From Okapia johnstoni (taxonomy: Eukaryota > Chordata > Mammalia > Artiodactyla > Giraffidae): DNA of 64,000 bases. Under the pieces are notes generated by a model that made no database searches, was not told where the DNA came from, and saw only the letters and a program-made list of their open reading frames with translations. The stretch covers positions 117,252,213 to 117,316,212 of the forward strand of contig CM044310.1 of NCBI GenBank assembly GCA_024291935.2, read 5' to 3'. Position numbers and translations under genes: made by a program. How positions within the stretch are numbered: position 1 is the stretch's first letter; the number at the start of each line of letters is the position of its first letter. Below, in pieces: positions 56,201 to 64,000 of this stretch.

Positions 56201-59200
56201 GAGGCAAAGAGAAGGTAGAAAGGCTTTCTGGGCAGAAGAACAGCATGTGCAAAGAGTTTAGGGTGGAAAAAGATTTGGGGTGTTTGAAGAAGGACAAGGA
56301 GGATAAGGTTCCTAGAACCCTGCAGGTGAAGGAAGGAGTAGCCTGAGATGAGGGGGCAGGGTGGACAGAGGAGGGGCTTGTAGGCCAGGTTGAGGCCGTA
56401 GGCTTTGATCCTGAGAGCAGAGGGCGCCAGCTACTTTAATCGGGCTATGAAAAAGCCCAGTGACATCATGGATGTGGGTGTGCTCTGAGGCAATCAGGGA
56501 ACTTTTAAGAAAAGGAAAGGATATGAAAACAGGGCAGCGCATCGGATGACTGGGCTTGACATTCAGAAAGACACACAGAAGATGCAGCCCATGGCCCTCT
56601 GCCTGTGGGAGGCTCCCTCACCTCTGACCTCAGCTGCCCTTTCTTCTTTTGCACAGACCTGACCTCCACTCCTGAGAGCCCCTTGGACTGCAAGGAGATC
56701 CAACCAGTCCATCCTAAAGGAAATCAGTCCTGAGTATTCATTGGAAGGACTGATGCTGAAGCTGAGACTCCAATACTTTGGCCACCTGATGCAAAGGGCT
56801 GACTCATTGGAAAAGACCCTGATGCTGGGAAAGATTGAGGGCAAGAGGAGAAGGGGATGACAGAAGATGAGATGGCTGGATGGCATCACTGACTTGATGG
56901 ACATGGGTTTGAGCAAACTCCGGGAGTTGGTGATGGACAGGGAGGCCTGGCATGCTGCAGACCATGGGGTCGCAAACAGTCGGACACGACTGAGCAACTG
57001 AACTGACCCCCACCTGGCCATACACACAGACACAGACACACACACTCCCCTGGCACACTGCCCGCCCCCGCAGAGGCACTGCCCCTGCCTGGCCCCCACA
57101 GTTAGCTCCTGCATTTGGCCATTCACCCATTCACTCAGCAGGTGTGCACCGAGGCCCTCTGTGAGCTGGGTCATTAACCTGGGCCCTGGTGAGACACGTG
57201 ACCTCGTGTTCAGAAACTCAGGTACCAGGGAGACAGCCTACAAGACAGATGTAATCACACAACCCGACTGACACTCTGACCCCAGCACACTCTTCAAGGC
57301 CCACTTAAACCATGTCTCCTGTGGGAAGATCCCCCCTCCACCCCCGGACTCAGCTTCCCCCAGGGCCTAGGGTCTCTTCCTTCTAAGTGCCCCTAGTGGG
57401 GGCTGTGTACGATAATGACAGCTGGCCTTATTAGGTATGAATCACTGTTTTCTGGGCTTTCTAAGAGCTGACTCCTTTAATCCTTGCAAGGGTCCCATTG
57501 TACAGATGAGAAGACTGAGCCCTGGAGAAGTCACTTGCCTGAGGCCACCTTGCTAGGAAGTGCAGGAGCCGGGACTTGAACCCAGACAGCTTGATTCTCA
57601 ACCCCTACGCGACTTGGCTCGTCTGCCAGCCTAGAGTCAGGCAAAGAATTGCTCCCCCGCCTCGAATGAACTATGGCAGGGTACTTCCTGTCTCCAAAGC
57701 ACCATTCTGTCCAAGAACACACATCCGCAGCCTTGCGAAGTCTGCACGCGGGGGATCCTGGCATGGTTTTCCAGAGGAAGACAGGGAAACCAGAAGAGAG
57801 GCAAAGCCCAGTGACAGCAGCCTCTGTCTGGAAGCCCTCGGCAGGGACTGGCTTCACCTACCCGCCATCTCATCAGAGCTGGGGGAAGCAGGCACCACCT
57901 CGTGTCTCAGATGGAGATGCGGGGCAGAGGCAGGAGGTGAAGTCAAGGCGGCATGTCCCTCACTCTCCGTACAAGAGAGCAAGAAGAACTGTGGGCTCGG
58001 ACTGGGGACCTCAGGCAAGTCACTTCACCCATGCGAGGCTCTGCCCCTTCAACTGTACAGTGGGCTCCGGACACCCGCCTTAGAGGGTGACGGTGAGCGA
58101 GATGGGACCTCGTGGAGTTGATGTCCCATAGATGCTCATCTCCTCTCTTTTGCCTGGACCCCGCCTCCTGGCAGCACAGCATCTGAGCTCCACTGTCTGT
58201 TCCTCGGAGGCGGAAGGGGCACTCTGAGGTCTCCAGCGTGCCCTGGACGTTCCAGGTGCTGGACAACTGTTGCTCGTGGGCCAACCCCTCTCTGAGAGAG
58301 GGGTGAGTTCTCCTGCTGACCCTTGCCCACAGCCCGGCTGCACCCTGCCCCTTTACCTTTGATCTTTTCGCCCTTGCTCAGGGAGATCTCCCCCTCGGCT
58401 TGGGCCTGGTAGGACTTCACGGCCATGAAGGAGCGTCCGGGCACCGCTGAATAGAGCTTCCTGCGTCTCCCGCGGCTGCCCAGGGAGCCCCCGGGGCCCC
58501 CGGAGCCCCCCGTGCCCCCGGCTGGCCCTTCCCGGGGTGTCCCGCTGGAGCTGCATACACAGAGGGTGTGAGAGGCAGGGGGGAGTGGAGGGAGGGGGCA
58601 CCTCTGGGAGAACAGGGGTCCTTGGAGCGGGGGTGGGAGGTGGAGCACCAGGGTAGGGGAGGGGGTCTGAGTGCCTTTTCCAGATCTGGCATCCTCGGGG
58701 GGGGGGGCCGGGGGTAGGTGGTGGGGAGGAAGAGGGCATTTGGGGGCTCCCCCTGCCTGTCCGCTGCGGGCCGCCTGCCCCTTTTCCTGCCTCCTGGCTT
58801 CCGGCTCTGTCCCCTCCCACGGGCCTGCACACCCTGCCTGATTCAGCTTCCTGAAGCGGAGCTCTGACTATGTCATCCCTGGCTCACGAGCCTTTAGCGA
58901 CTCCCAGCTTCCTCCTGGGCTGGGTCCAGTGCCTCTCCCGCCATCCCCAGACCACCACCATCTTCCTCCTGCCCACCCTCTCCCCGACCCCCTCCAGCTG
59001 GCTCCCCTCAATGCCCCCTGCTCATCCTCCCCACCTCCCCTCATCTCCAGGCTTCGAAACCCCTCCCGTCTCCCTCGTCGCCCACTCCCACTCCGTTGAG
59101 CTTCCTCTCACCTTGCCTAGGCTGTCTGTCTGTCTGCCTGTCTTCAGGGGCTGGAACCAACCTTTCCCTTGGGCACCCTCCCCACCCCTGGCCCACGGAG

Positions 59201-60424
59201 CAGCTGCTGAGCTAAACTCTGGTGCATTTGGACACGGCTGCGAGACCAGTGCACGAAGCCCTCACTTCCTCGGGGTCAGGAGGGAGACCTGGTGGTCCGA
59301 GGTGGGGCCCAGGGAGTCGGATGCAGCGGGGTGGGGGGGGGCAGCCGTCCGTGGGACAGGAGGTGGGCAGCTGGGCAGGCTTGGCGGGGGCAGGGGCAGC
59401 CGTGGCTCCCAGGAGGGGATTCAGGTGGTGGTGGGGTCTGCGGGACCAGGGCTGAGTCCTCCCCTACCTGGGCCGTCCACGGGGCTGGCGCTTGGTCTCC
59501 TCGGGGTGCCTCCCGCGGGACGGGGAGCGGGCCCGGGCGCCCCGGGGGCTGCTGGCACTCCGCAGGGTCCCGCTGCTGAGTTTGGCGCTGGGGGCGGCAG
59601 GTGGCGCCTGGCCCTGGGGCCCTGATGTGGGGCCGGGGGCCCCCGTGGACGAGGTCCCCGGGGCGGCGAACACCATCCAGTCGGGCAGGGCCATGCTGGT
59701 ATCACTGTTGGCTCGCAGCAGCGCGGGGGGCACCGTCAGCCCTGTGCCCGGGGGTCCCCGTCGCCGGGCTGCATACTTGGGGGACTCCTGGAAGGGCACT
59801 GAGGGGGGCATGGAGGCCGGGGGTCAGAGGGGGCAGGTGGGGAGACACACAGGAGGCCAGAGACGGTTGGGTGGGGAAGGCACCGGGGGGGAAACAGATG
59901 AGAAAGAGCCGGGTGCCTGGAGCCCGACCCCTCCCGCTGCCCCGGTGTTCGCAGACCTCTAAGGTTTATTTGATCCCATCCTGGCCCCCGGATCAGGTCC
60001 GCTGACTCCCCAGTCCCACCATGCAGCCCCCCCGCAGGACCCCAACCTCTCCCCTTAGCTCGCTCACCCACGTCCTGTTCTCGATGGTTTCGGATCAGCT
60101 CCCCAAGTTCAAAATTCCCAGCGATGACTGCCACCTAGGGTGAGGGGGTAAGGGAGACCCAGGCAGGACAGAGAGAGGAAAATTAAACAGGGAACACTGA
60201 GGCCTCCGGCCAGCTGCCCTGCCCTCCCAACCTTCACCCCAGCAACTCCAGCCTCTCTCTCCTCCCAGACCGCCGGCCTCCCTCCCAGCCCCACAAACTT
60301 TAGCCCCTCTGCATTCTTCATGCCTCCCCCACCTGCCCCAACAGACCTGGAAGGGGGTCTGTCCACTGTTATTCTTCACATCCTTGTTGGCCCCTCGATA
60401 GAGAAGGATCCTAGCACACGTCTC
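27827..60424 (-). CDS. SHANK1: SHANK1 postsynaptic scaffold, coding exons from late ankyrin repeats to stop (partial; N-terminus outside window)
   Basis: Sixteen coding exons on the minus strand: 60424..60347, 60134..60068, 59798..59468, 58550..58357, 54058..53945, 53765..53690, 45486..45404, 45172..45048, 44440..44305, 43875..43795, 43260..43237, 43058..42989, 42527..42409, 35417..35321, 33615..30463, 28544..27827. All junctions are GT-AG and phases agree. Total 5466 nt. Removing the inferred 15 excess bases gives 5451 nt, about 1816 residues plus stop. The full human protein is about 2161. Order of parts: last ankyrin repeats, linker, SH3, PDZ, a long proline-rich region with Homer-type PPPLEF motif, SAM. 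It is a scaffold of the excitatory postsynaptic density that links GKAP/PSD-95 (PDZ), Homer and self-assembles via SAM. The exon at 30463-33615 and the one at 42989-43058 have frame-breaking indels. Everything else is open. Confidence 0.95.
28806..29035 (+). mobile_element. MIR SINE
   Basis: Classic MIR order: CTTACTGATGCTCACGTGTG, CCAGGCATTGTTCTAAGTGC, GAGGTTAAGTAACTTGCC, ACACAGCCAGGAAGTGGCAG, GAGCTCTTAACCACTACCCT. A short (TAA)n precedes it. Confidence 0.85.
29215..29500 (-). mobile_element. L2-like remnant
   Basis: CCTCAGGGCCTTTGAATGGG through TTATTTGAGACACCTCTCCC resembles the reverse complement of an L2 3' end. Confidence 0.5.
30463..33615 (-). CDS. SHANK1: SHANK1 giant proline-rich exon, reading frame interrupted by about 12 indels
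   Basis: The acceptor is TTCCCAG before 33615 and the donor GCAGAG|GTGAGC ends at 30463. SHANK1-like peptides run end to end in correct order but hop between the three frames: [20 protein letters not shown] at the start, [157 protein letters not shown] and ERTSSLQRQ at the end. The length (3153) minus the 14 bases I infer as net excess restores the phase required by both flanking exons. The region binds Homer and other partners. The PPPLEF Homer-type ligand is itself split by one indel at 31546-31551. Confidence 0.9.
33888..34005 (+). mobile_element. Bov-tA tail fragment
   Basis: GGAGAAGGAAATGGCAACCC through GTCAGACACTACTTAGTGAC is the 3' half of a Bov-tA element. The tRNA-like head is missing. 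Confidence 0.8.
34630..34985 (-). mobile_element. L2-like remnant
   Basis: CCTTTGCACTGACGGTGCC through CAATAAACATCTGTAGAATG matches the common reverse-complement L2 3' end pattern. Confidence 0.5.
35321..35417 (-). CDS. SHANK1: SHANK1 exon: RQKSIG segment
   Basis: The acceptor is CCCGAAG before 35417 (a weak AAG) and the donor TATTG|GTATGT ends at 35321. It encodes [32 protein letters not shown]. The KSIG element is shared with SHANK2/3. Confidence 0.92.
35838..36158 (+). mobile_element. CHR-type tRNA-derived SINE
   Basis: GGCTTCCCTGGTGGTCCAGT head, CCGGTTCGATCCCTGATCGG, the CHR body ending CACAGCCAAATAAATAAAAA and a 3' A-run. Confidence 0.83.
38231..38270. promoter_or_regulatory. CCAAT box plus palindromic CRE inside a SHANK1 intron
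   Basis: CCAAT at 38233-38237 and the full palindrome TGACGTCA at 38257-38264, about two helical turns apart, lie in a locally G+C-rich patch (38205-38350). This is a typical promoter-proximal layout. On the plus strand the order is CCAAT then CRE. No start site or exon can be assigned. Confidence 0.5.
39960..40215 (-). mobile_element. L1 3' end joined to a CHR-type SINE, both reverse
   Basis: T-run and GAAGTATGGTTGATTTACAA (39963-40050) give the reverse of the L1 3' end. A short CA/TA repeat follows, then GGGATCTTAATCCCCCTGAC through CTGGATTGCCAGGGAAGTCC, the reverse of a CHR head. Confidence 0.6.
40768..40933 (+). mobile_element. CHR-type SINE, short
   Basis: GGGACTGCTCTGGTGGTCCA head, GGTTGAATCCCTGGTCAGGG and an AAATAAATAGAAATAAA tail. 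The body is largely deleted. Confidence 0.75.
41135..41450 (-). mobile_element. Bov-A2 doublet, reverse orientation
   Basis: A full reverse copy (41141-41335) is followed by a second partial copy starting at AGGATACTGGAGTGGGTAG (41336-41450), the usual dimeric Bov-A2 form. Confidence 0.82.
42409..42527 (-). CDS. SHANK1: SHANK1 exon: KLDEIL segment
   Basis: The acceptor is CCCCAG before 42527 and the donor ACTGAG|GTAGGC ends at 42409. It encodes [20 protein letters not shown], then [19 protein letters not shown]. The first codon (A|AC) gives Asn. Confidence 0.94.
42989..43058 (-). CDS. SHANK1: SHANK1 exon with one excess base
   Basis: The acceptor is GCCCACAG before 43058 and the donor CTCA|GTAAGA ends at 42989. 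It starts AG-TAC (completing Glu-Tyr) and ends [15 protein letters not shown] plus A, but these two ends are in different frames. The exon is 70 nt where 69 would fit. The excess base lies in the GCAGCAGCAGCC stretch near 43044-43055. Confidence 0.88.
43237..43260 (-). CDS. SHANK1: SHANK1 24-nt microexon
   Basis: The acceptor is GGGCTAG before 43260 and the donor AGTG|GTGAGT ends at 43237. TC plus seven codons plus G gives V-SPWKKKS-E across the junctions. Flanking phases fit exactly (ATGG before, AGTAC after). The VSPWKKK sequence is one I recall in mammalian SHANK1. Confidence 0.85.
43795..43875 (-). CDS. SHANK1: SHANK1 exon downstream of PDZ
   Basis: The acceptor is TTCCAG before 43875 and the donor ATGG|GTGAGC ends at 43795. 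It encodes [26 protein letters not shown], a conserved SHANK segment. Confidence 0.93.
43904..43920 (+). promoter_or_regulatory. Second RE1-like motif, intronic
   Basis: ATCAGCACCATGGACAG fits NTYAGMRCCNNRGMSAG at all fixed positions. The four bases after it depart from the classic NRSE. It lies 29-45 bp upstream (in gene sense) of the 43875 exon. Confidence 0.55.
43977..44123 (-). mobile_element. Bov-A2 fragment, reverse orientation
   Basis: ATCGCTAAGTCGTGTCCAAC through TCCTTCTCCAGGGGATCTTC. The tRNA-derived head is missing. It lies in the 430-bp intron between two SHANK1 exons. Confidence 0.82.
44305..44440 (-). CDS. SHANK1: SHANK1 exon: end of PDZ
   Basis: The acceptor is TGCCACAG before 44440 and the donor AAAG|GTGCTC ends at 44305. 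It encodes [20 protein letters not shown] and on to [14 protein letters not shown]. The His in VGHRQVV at the start of helix B marks a class I PDZ, as needed for GKAP binding. Confidence 0.94.
45048..45172 (-). CDS. SHANK1: SHANK1 exon: middle of PDZ
   Basis: The acceptor is TCTGCAG before 45172 and the donor ATCGAG|GTGAGT ends at 45048. It encodes [20 protein letters not shown], then [21 protein letters not shown]. This holds the SHANK-specific long loop between PDZ strands 2 and 3. Confidence 0.94.
45404..45486 (-). CDS. SHANK1: SHANK1 exon: start of PDZ
   Basis: The acceptor is CCGCCAG before 45486 and the donor CCAAGG|GTGAGT ends at 45404. It encodes [35 protein letters not shown] is the carboxylate-binding loop and second strand of the PDZ domain. 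Confidence 0.94.
46097..46155 (+). repeat. (AC)n microsatellite, about 29 units
   Basis: A pure AC run is followed by a few AT units. Length variation is likely. Confidence 0.97.
48228..48430 (+). mobile_element. MIR SINE
   Basis: Phrases AACATTTCTTGAACC, CCAAGCACTTTACATTTATG, CCCATTTTACAGATGAAGAA and AGAAATAAATTTGCTCAAGA follow MIR order. Confidence 0.7.
48462..48573 (-). mobile_element. Bov-A2 fragment, reverse orientation
   Basis: CATGCATGCTAAGTCACTTC through GGCAAGAACACTGGAGAGG. It is truncated at the middle of the element. Confidence 0.82.
50187..50225 (+). repeat. (AC)n microsatellite, about 19 units
   Basis: A pure run directly after TCTCTCTCTCTCGCTT, 650 bp downstream (gene sense) of the alternative first exon donor. 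Confidence 0.96.
50876..51021 (-). CDS. SHANK1: Predicted alternative first coding exon of SHANK1 (internal promoter isoform)
   Basis: ATG at 51021-51019 in a GCGATGG context. It is open for 48 codons and then AG, ending at donor TACAG|GTAACG (50876). It encodes MALSAV, a run of glycines, a proline-rich piece and RRRSVWYIY. The terminal AG is the same phase as the 53690 exon, so it joins C of the 45486 exon to give Ser-Asp-Tyr and continue in the PDZ frame. It lies in a dense CpG island with an RE1 site 282 bp upstream of the ATG. SHANK2 and SHANK3 are known to use internal promoters giving isoforms that start just before PDZ, and one SHANK2 form begins with a similar short unique exon. The predicted protein lacks ankyrin and SH3. 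I do not know whether it is annotated for SHANK1. Confidence 0.68.
51303..51323 (+). promoter_or_regulatory. RE1/NRSE (REST-binding) site
   Basis: The first 17 bases, TTCAGCACCGCGGACAG, fit the RE1 consensus NTYAGMRCCNNRGMSAG at every fixed position. Over the full 21 positions I count two differences from the classic NRSE. It sits in the internal CpG island, 282 bp upstream of the alternative ATG. Confidence 0.8.
53690..53765 (-). CDS. SHANK1: SHANK1 exon: SH3-PDZ linker
   Basis: The acceptor is CCTGCAG before 53765 and the donor CCAAG|GTAAAT ends at 53690. It encodes [24 protein letters not shown], and the first two bases (AG) of a Ser codon finished in the first PDZ exon. Confidence 0.93.
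53945..54058 (-). CDS. SHANK1: SHANK1 exon: second half of SH3
   Basis: The acceptor is CCATCCAG before 54058 and the donor CAAG|GTAACA ends at 53945. It encodes [28 protein letters not shown], with the GFWEG and GWFPS strands of SH3. A nearer AG (54053-54052) also exists, but only the 54058 start keeps the frame and the VLS residues. Confidence 0.92.
54228..54446 (-). mobile_element. Bov-A2/Bov-tA SINE, reverse orientation
   Basis: GCTCAGTCGCTCAGTCATG through GATTCTTTACTGTTTAGCCA and GGGGAAGCCC, full length. Confidence 0.85.
55548..55758 (-). mobile_element. Bov-A2/Bov-tA SINE, reverse orientation
   Basis: GTATTAGTTGCTCAGTCGTG through ACTGTCTGAGCCACCAGGGA, full length and little diverged. 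Confidence 0.87.
55938..56125 (+). mobile_element. CHR-type SINE
   Basis: GGATTTCCCTGGTAGTCC head, GGTTCGATCCCTGGTCAGGG, short body and an A-rich tail with AATAAATAAAT. Confidence 0.75.
56671..57007 (+). mobile_element. BovB 3' end
   Basis: CCTGAGAGCCCCTTGGACTG through GGACACGACTGAGCAACTGA. It is 5'-truncated and well preserved. Confidence 0.88.
57425..57600 (+). mobile_element. MIR-like SINE
   Basis: GGCCTTATTAGGTATGAATC through TCACTTGCCTGAGGCC and GGGACTTGAACCCAGACAGC. Similar pieces are also visible at 54895-55065, 61770-61925 and 63745-63870. Confidence 0.6.
58357..58550 (-). CDS. SHANK1: SHANK1 exon: Gly-rich linker and first half of SH3
   Basis: The acceptor is GTATGCAG before 58550 and the donor CAAAG|GTAAAG ends at 58357. 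A Gly-rich stretch ([20 protein letters not shown]) is followed by [20 protein letters not shown], the start of the atypical SHANK SH3 fold. The domain is completed by the next exon. Confidence 0.93.
58551..59467 (-). other. SHANK1 intron
   Basis: Unique C/T-rich DNA with no recognisable repeat or exon. Confidence 0.55.
59468..59798 (-). CDS. SHANK1: SHANK1 exon: ankyrin-SH3 linker
   Basis: The acceptor is CCCTCAG before 59798 and the donor GCCCAG|GTAGGG ends at 59468. It encodes [20 protein letters not shown], a conserved [18 protein letters not shown], then a Ser/Arg-rich stretch ([20 protein letters not shown]). The frame is open throughout. Confidence 0.93.
60068..60134 (-). CDS. SHANK1: SHANK1 exon: last ankyrin repeat
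   Basis: The acceptor is CACCCTAG before 60134 and the donor GTGG|GTGAGC ends at 60068. It encodes [22 protein letters not shown], completing the last ankyrin helix pair. Confidence 0.93.
60347..60424 (-). CDS. SHANK1: SHANK1 exon: ankyrin repeat region
   Basis: The acceptor is CCACCAG before 60424 and the donor TTCCAG|GTCTGT ends at 60347. The 26 codons ([26 protein letters not shown]) show the ankyrin pattern ([15 protein letters not shown]). Phase 0 at both ends. Confidence 0.93.
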
Positions 60425-60665
60425 CTGGTGGTCAGTGGCACGGGGTGAAAGGAAAGAGAAAAACAGTTAAGGTCACCGCGAGCGGACACAGACAGCGCGC
60501 TAAGAGCTTTTGGAACCATCTGATGGGAACCCGGCCTGCTCAGGACAGCAGCCACTGGCCCTTTCAATGTGGCCGGTCCACACTGAGAGGTGCTGTGTAT
60601 GCGCAGTGCACCCCGGATTTCAAGGACTTGAAAAATGTAGTTTAAATCTCTCCAGTAGCTTTTAT

Positions 60666-60878
60666 GGGGGCTTCTCGGGTGGCACAGCGGTAAAGAATCT
60701 GCCTGCCAATGCAGGAGACGTGGGTTCGATCCCTGGGTTGGGAAGATCCCCGGGAGGAGGAAATGGTAACCCACTCCAGTATTTTTGCCTGGAGAATCCC
60801 ATGGACAGAGGAGCCTGGCGGGCTACAGACAGTGGGGTCACAGAGAGTCAGACACGACTGAGCGACCCACACTAACAT
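60666..60878 (+). mobile_element. Bov-tA SINE
   Basis: GGGGCTTCTCGGGTGGCACA head, GTGGGTTCGATCCCTGGGTT and a tail ending CAGACACGACTGAGCGACC. Full length and little diverged. Confidence 0.88.
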
Positions 60879-61077
60879 TTGACCACAGCACAATAGTTTT
60901 TATACTGATTACTTGAAAGGATAGTATTTTTGAAACAAAATATGCTACTAAAATTAATGTCTCCTGTTTGTTTTTCCCTTTTGTTTTTAAAGTGTCTCCT
61001 GGGATATTTAAAAATTATATGTGACTTGGGTTACAGCGTACTGGATGGCTATTAACCTAAACCAGGGTTTTCTTCTT

Positions 61078-61395
61078 ATTACTATTCTACTGAAGTATAG
61101 TTGATTTACAATGTTTTGTTAATTACTGCTGTAGAGCAAAGTGAATCTGTTATACACACATTTTTTATTACGGTTTGCGTGCATGCATGCCAAGTCGCTT
61201 CAGTCGTGTCAGACTCTGCAACCCCATGGACAGAGGAGCCTGGCGGGCTACAGTCCATGGGGATTCTCCAGGTAAGAATACTGGAGTGGGTTGCCATGCC
61301 CTCCTCCAGGGGATCTTCCCGATCCAGGGATCAAACCCACGTCTCATGTCTCCTGCGTTGGGAGGCGGGTTCTTTACCACTAGCGCCACCTGAGA
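61078..61395 (-). mobile_element. L1 3' end followed by Bov-A2 SINE, both reverse
   Basis: CTGAAGTATAGTTGATTTAC (61090-61165) is the reverse of the L1 3' end. GCATGCATGCCAAGTCGCTT through CTTTACCACTAGCGCCACC (61180-61395) is a reverse Bov-A2. Confidence 0.75.
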
Positions 61396-62099
61396 ATGGT
61401 TTATCATAGGAGACTGACTATAGCTGTCTGTGCTCTACAGTAGGACTTTGCGGTCTATCCATTCTATATATAATATCTTGTATGTGCTCACCCCAACCTC
61501 CCAACAGGGGTTTTCATCATTAGCACTACTGACACTTAGGGTCCAGACAAGTCTCTGTTGCGGGGCCATCCTGTGCATTGCATCGAGCAGCATTCTCTGG
61601 TCTCTGCCACTAGATGCCAGTAGCACTCCCTCCTCAATGGTGACAGCGAAGAGCGTCCACAGACACTGCCAAATGTCCCCTAGGGTGCAGGAGCATCCGG
61701 CTTGAGAGCCACCAAGTCAGACCTCTTGGCGTGGGAGGCTTACTGTGTTGCATGTCAGAGCACCTTACAGGCAGTAGCCACTGACTAGCCCGACAATTTC
61801 ATGAGATGGAAATGACTGTCCCCATTTTACAGATGAGGAAACTAAGGCTTCAAAGGGAGCCGGTGACGATCAGCCCTCGGATTCGAGCCCAGGTGTGTTG
61901 GACTCCTGAGCCCTTACTAGAACACTGCTAGACCCAGAGGAAGGAGGCAAGAAGCAGAGGGGGCCAGGGCTGGATGGTCGGGGGGTGGGGTGGGAGACAA
62001 TGCCATCTAAGTCCAGATCAATTCCTTGCCAGTGTCAGTCACAACAGACCCAACACCCTTGCCCTGGCCTGGGAGGCCCCTGCTGATCTGCCTGCCCTG

Positions 62100-62600
62100 C
62101 CACCCCCAGCCCCAGCCTCATTGACCTCATCTGCTACCACCTTTCCTCACTCCCCGCTCTGCAGGCACACTGGCCCCCCCTTCTCTGGCAGGCATGCTCC
62201 TGCCCCAGGGCCTTTGCACCTGCTGTTTCCTCGACTTGGGAGTCTCTGCCCCTAGCTCTCCACATAGCTCACTTTCTCACTTGATTCACGTTTTTGCACA
62301 GAGGCCAATTCTTCAGAAAAGGCCCCTCTGGTGATCTTGTCAAAAATAAACCCTTGACCTGTTCCTGGCTTTATTTTAATTTATATGACACCTGCTGTGT
62401 GCCAGGCATTCTTCTAAGTCAGAATTAACTCGTTTTTCTTATAATACTGCCTCCCTGAAATTACATTTCGATTTTATTCATCTCCAGCATCTCTCCCCCA
62501 CTCCATTGTCTATTTTGGAGAGGCAAGGTTTTGTCTGTGGCACCCACGGCCTGGCATGGTGCCTGGCCCATAGAACTGTTCAATAAATGGTTGCTGGATG
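62100..62600 (-). mobile_element. L2-like remnant
   Basis: CCCCAGGGCCTTTGCACCTG through the TCAATAAATGGTTGCTGGAT end follows the reverse-complement L2 3' pattern. Confidence 0.5.
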
Positions 62601-63917
62601 AGGGGAGCCCTCCTCCTCTGACTTGGCCTGGCTGAACCCAACCTGGCCTCCAGCTCAGCTCTATTCCAAATCCCCCAGATGCCAGTCTAACCAGCATTCA
62701 CCAGACACTTCCTCGGTCTCACCCTCTTCACATGACAGACCCATCAGGGAAGCTTGTATAGGTCCCTCCTACAGGACAGGCTCAGAGAGGGCAAACCCGT
62801 GGCCAAGGTCACACAGCCAGTCAGTGGGGCAGCTGGGACTCAAACCAAGCTTTCTGATCCTAGCACTCATCTGTCTACTGTGAAAGCACAACTCTGATCA
62901 CCCAAGTCCGATGGCCCCCCTATTGGACAGCAAAGTTAGCCTGGTTTGTTTTCCGGGCGTGTTTGTGAGTGTGAGTGTGTGTCCTTGTGTGCACATGCTG
63001 TCTCCCCGACTCGACAATAAATTAGTGCCGCGTGTGTTTTTGCCTATCTGCCTGCCCCCACCGTCACCTTGCCTGGTACAGGCCCAAGAGCATCTCGTTC
63101 ATCTCAAACAGCAGTTCGCTCCACCCCTGAGCACCCTGTATGTACTGGGGCGCTAGCACACATCCCACTGGATTGTAATTATTTGTTTACACATCTGCCT
63201 CATTGCCAGACTGTGAACTGCCCCCCCCCCCGCCCTCCAGAGGATGGGTGCCATGCTATGTCTGATCCATCTCACATCCGGGCACACAGTAGGTGCTCAG
63301 GAAATGGGCCCGGAAAGGATGAGGATGTGGAGTTGAGTCATGCAAGCCATTCGTTAAAATCATTCATTCATTTCTGGAGTCATTCAATCTATCTTGAAGC
63401 AAATACCTGTTGAGTGTTCTGAGCTGGATGGTGTGCATGGTCTTGGCGGGGAATTCAAGACATCTGATCCATCATTCATTCATTCGTTCACTCACTCATT
63501 CAGCAAAGATGCATCTAAACCTACTATACGCCGCGGCTGTGGGACAGAGCACTTAATCAGACTTAAGCCCCACCCCTGAGGAGCTCACAACCTGGACACA
63601 GCCCTGACCCTCAGCACCAGAGGCTAGATGGGCTGGCCAGGAGACCAGAGGGGCAGAGAGTGAGGAAATCTTTCAGACCCAGCTCTGGGCCTTGGGAAGC
63701 TTTAAGTCTGGGAGGGAAGAGGAGGGGAGAGAAAGTCGGAGAACTTGTGTTTGTCAAGCATCTATTTGCTAAGCACAATGCTGACAGCGAGCCAAACATT
63801 CACACCCTTGGTCCTTTGTGAGGTAGAGGTTACTGACCCATTTTACAGATGAGAAAGTAGAAGCTCAAGGCGAGGGAAATGGCTGACTCTCTGACCCACT
63901 CGGAGTAATTGTTCCCT

Positions 63918-64000
63918 CTCTATATGACCCTATGGACTGTAGCCCACCAGGCTCCTCTGTCCATGGGATTCTTCAGGCAAGAATACTGAAGCAGGTTGCC
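63918..64000 (-). mobile_element. Bov-A2 SINE, reverse, cut by the window end
   Basis: ATATGACCCTATGGACTGTA through GCAAGAATACTGAAGCAGGT. Confidence 0.8.

Larger units (their letters stand above)
54059..58356 (-). other. SHANK1 intron inside the SH3-coding region (4.3 kb)
   Basis: It contains two reverse Bov-A2 copies, a CHR-type SINE, a forward BovB 3' end and MIR-like pieces (54895-55065, 57425-57600). No exon is seen. Confidence 0.65.
60425..64000 (-). other. SHANK1 intron upstream of the last ankyrin exons, to window end
   Basis: No further ankyrin-coding exon is seen. It holds Bov-tA, an L1 3' end, Bov-A2, an L2 remnant (62100-62600), MIR-like pieces and, at the edge, another Bov-A2. 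Earlier SHANK1 exons must lie beyond 64000. Confidence 0.65.

Overview
The window is nuclear DNA of a ruminant, most likely a bovid. It carries many BovB (RTE) LINE 3' ends, Bov-tA/Bov-A2 SINEs and tRNA-Glu-derived CHR-type SINEs, plus older MIR and L2 copies. The genes are spliced, single-copy vertebrate genes with consensus GT-AG junctions. Their order, SYT3 (-), C19orf81 (+), SHANK1 (-), is the conserved order of human 19q13.33 (BTA18 in cattle). The species cannot be fixed from sequence alone.

Layout. 1-6970: 5' part of SYT3 on the minus strand, with two coding exons (1232-1757 and 4549-4699) and a CpG-rich promoter near 6700-7150. 7180-14927: intergenic, filled with repeats. 14928-25104: C19orf81 on the plus strand, complete in five coding exons, 198 codons plus stop. 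25105-25540: short tail-to-tail gap. 25540-64000: SHANK1 on the minus strand, from its 3' UTR up to the last ankyrin exons, 16 coding exons. Upstream SHANK1 exons lie beyond the window.

SHANK1 is the master postsynaptic-density scaffold. The window shows the end of its ankyrin region, then SH3, PDZ, the very large proline-rich exon and the C-terminal SAM domain. Every junction was checked for phase. SYT3, a Ca2+-sensing vesicle/plasma-membrane protein, is also neuronal. C19orf81 is a small, poorly characterised protein.

Main observations. (1) A CpG island inside SHANK1 (50.7-51.7 kb) holds a 146-nt alternative first coding exon whose splice phase exactly fits the first PDZ exon, giving a predicted isoform without ankyrin and SH3. 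An RE1/REST site lies about 280 bp upstream of its ATG. (2) The SHANK1 3' UTR has 11 copies of one hexamer (UUGCAC in the mRNA) in about 1.4 kb. (3) The big proline-rich exon is broken by about a dozen small indels, nearly all single extra bases in G/C runs. The rest of the gene is intact, so these look like sequence errors rather than a pseudogene. (4) A CCAAT box and a perfect palindromic CRE sit together deep in a SHANK1 intron. (5) SHANK1 has a 24-nt microexon.

Family comparisons (human or rodent SHANK1, C19orf81, SYT3) are from memory. Coordinates, phases and motif counts were read by eye from the sequence.
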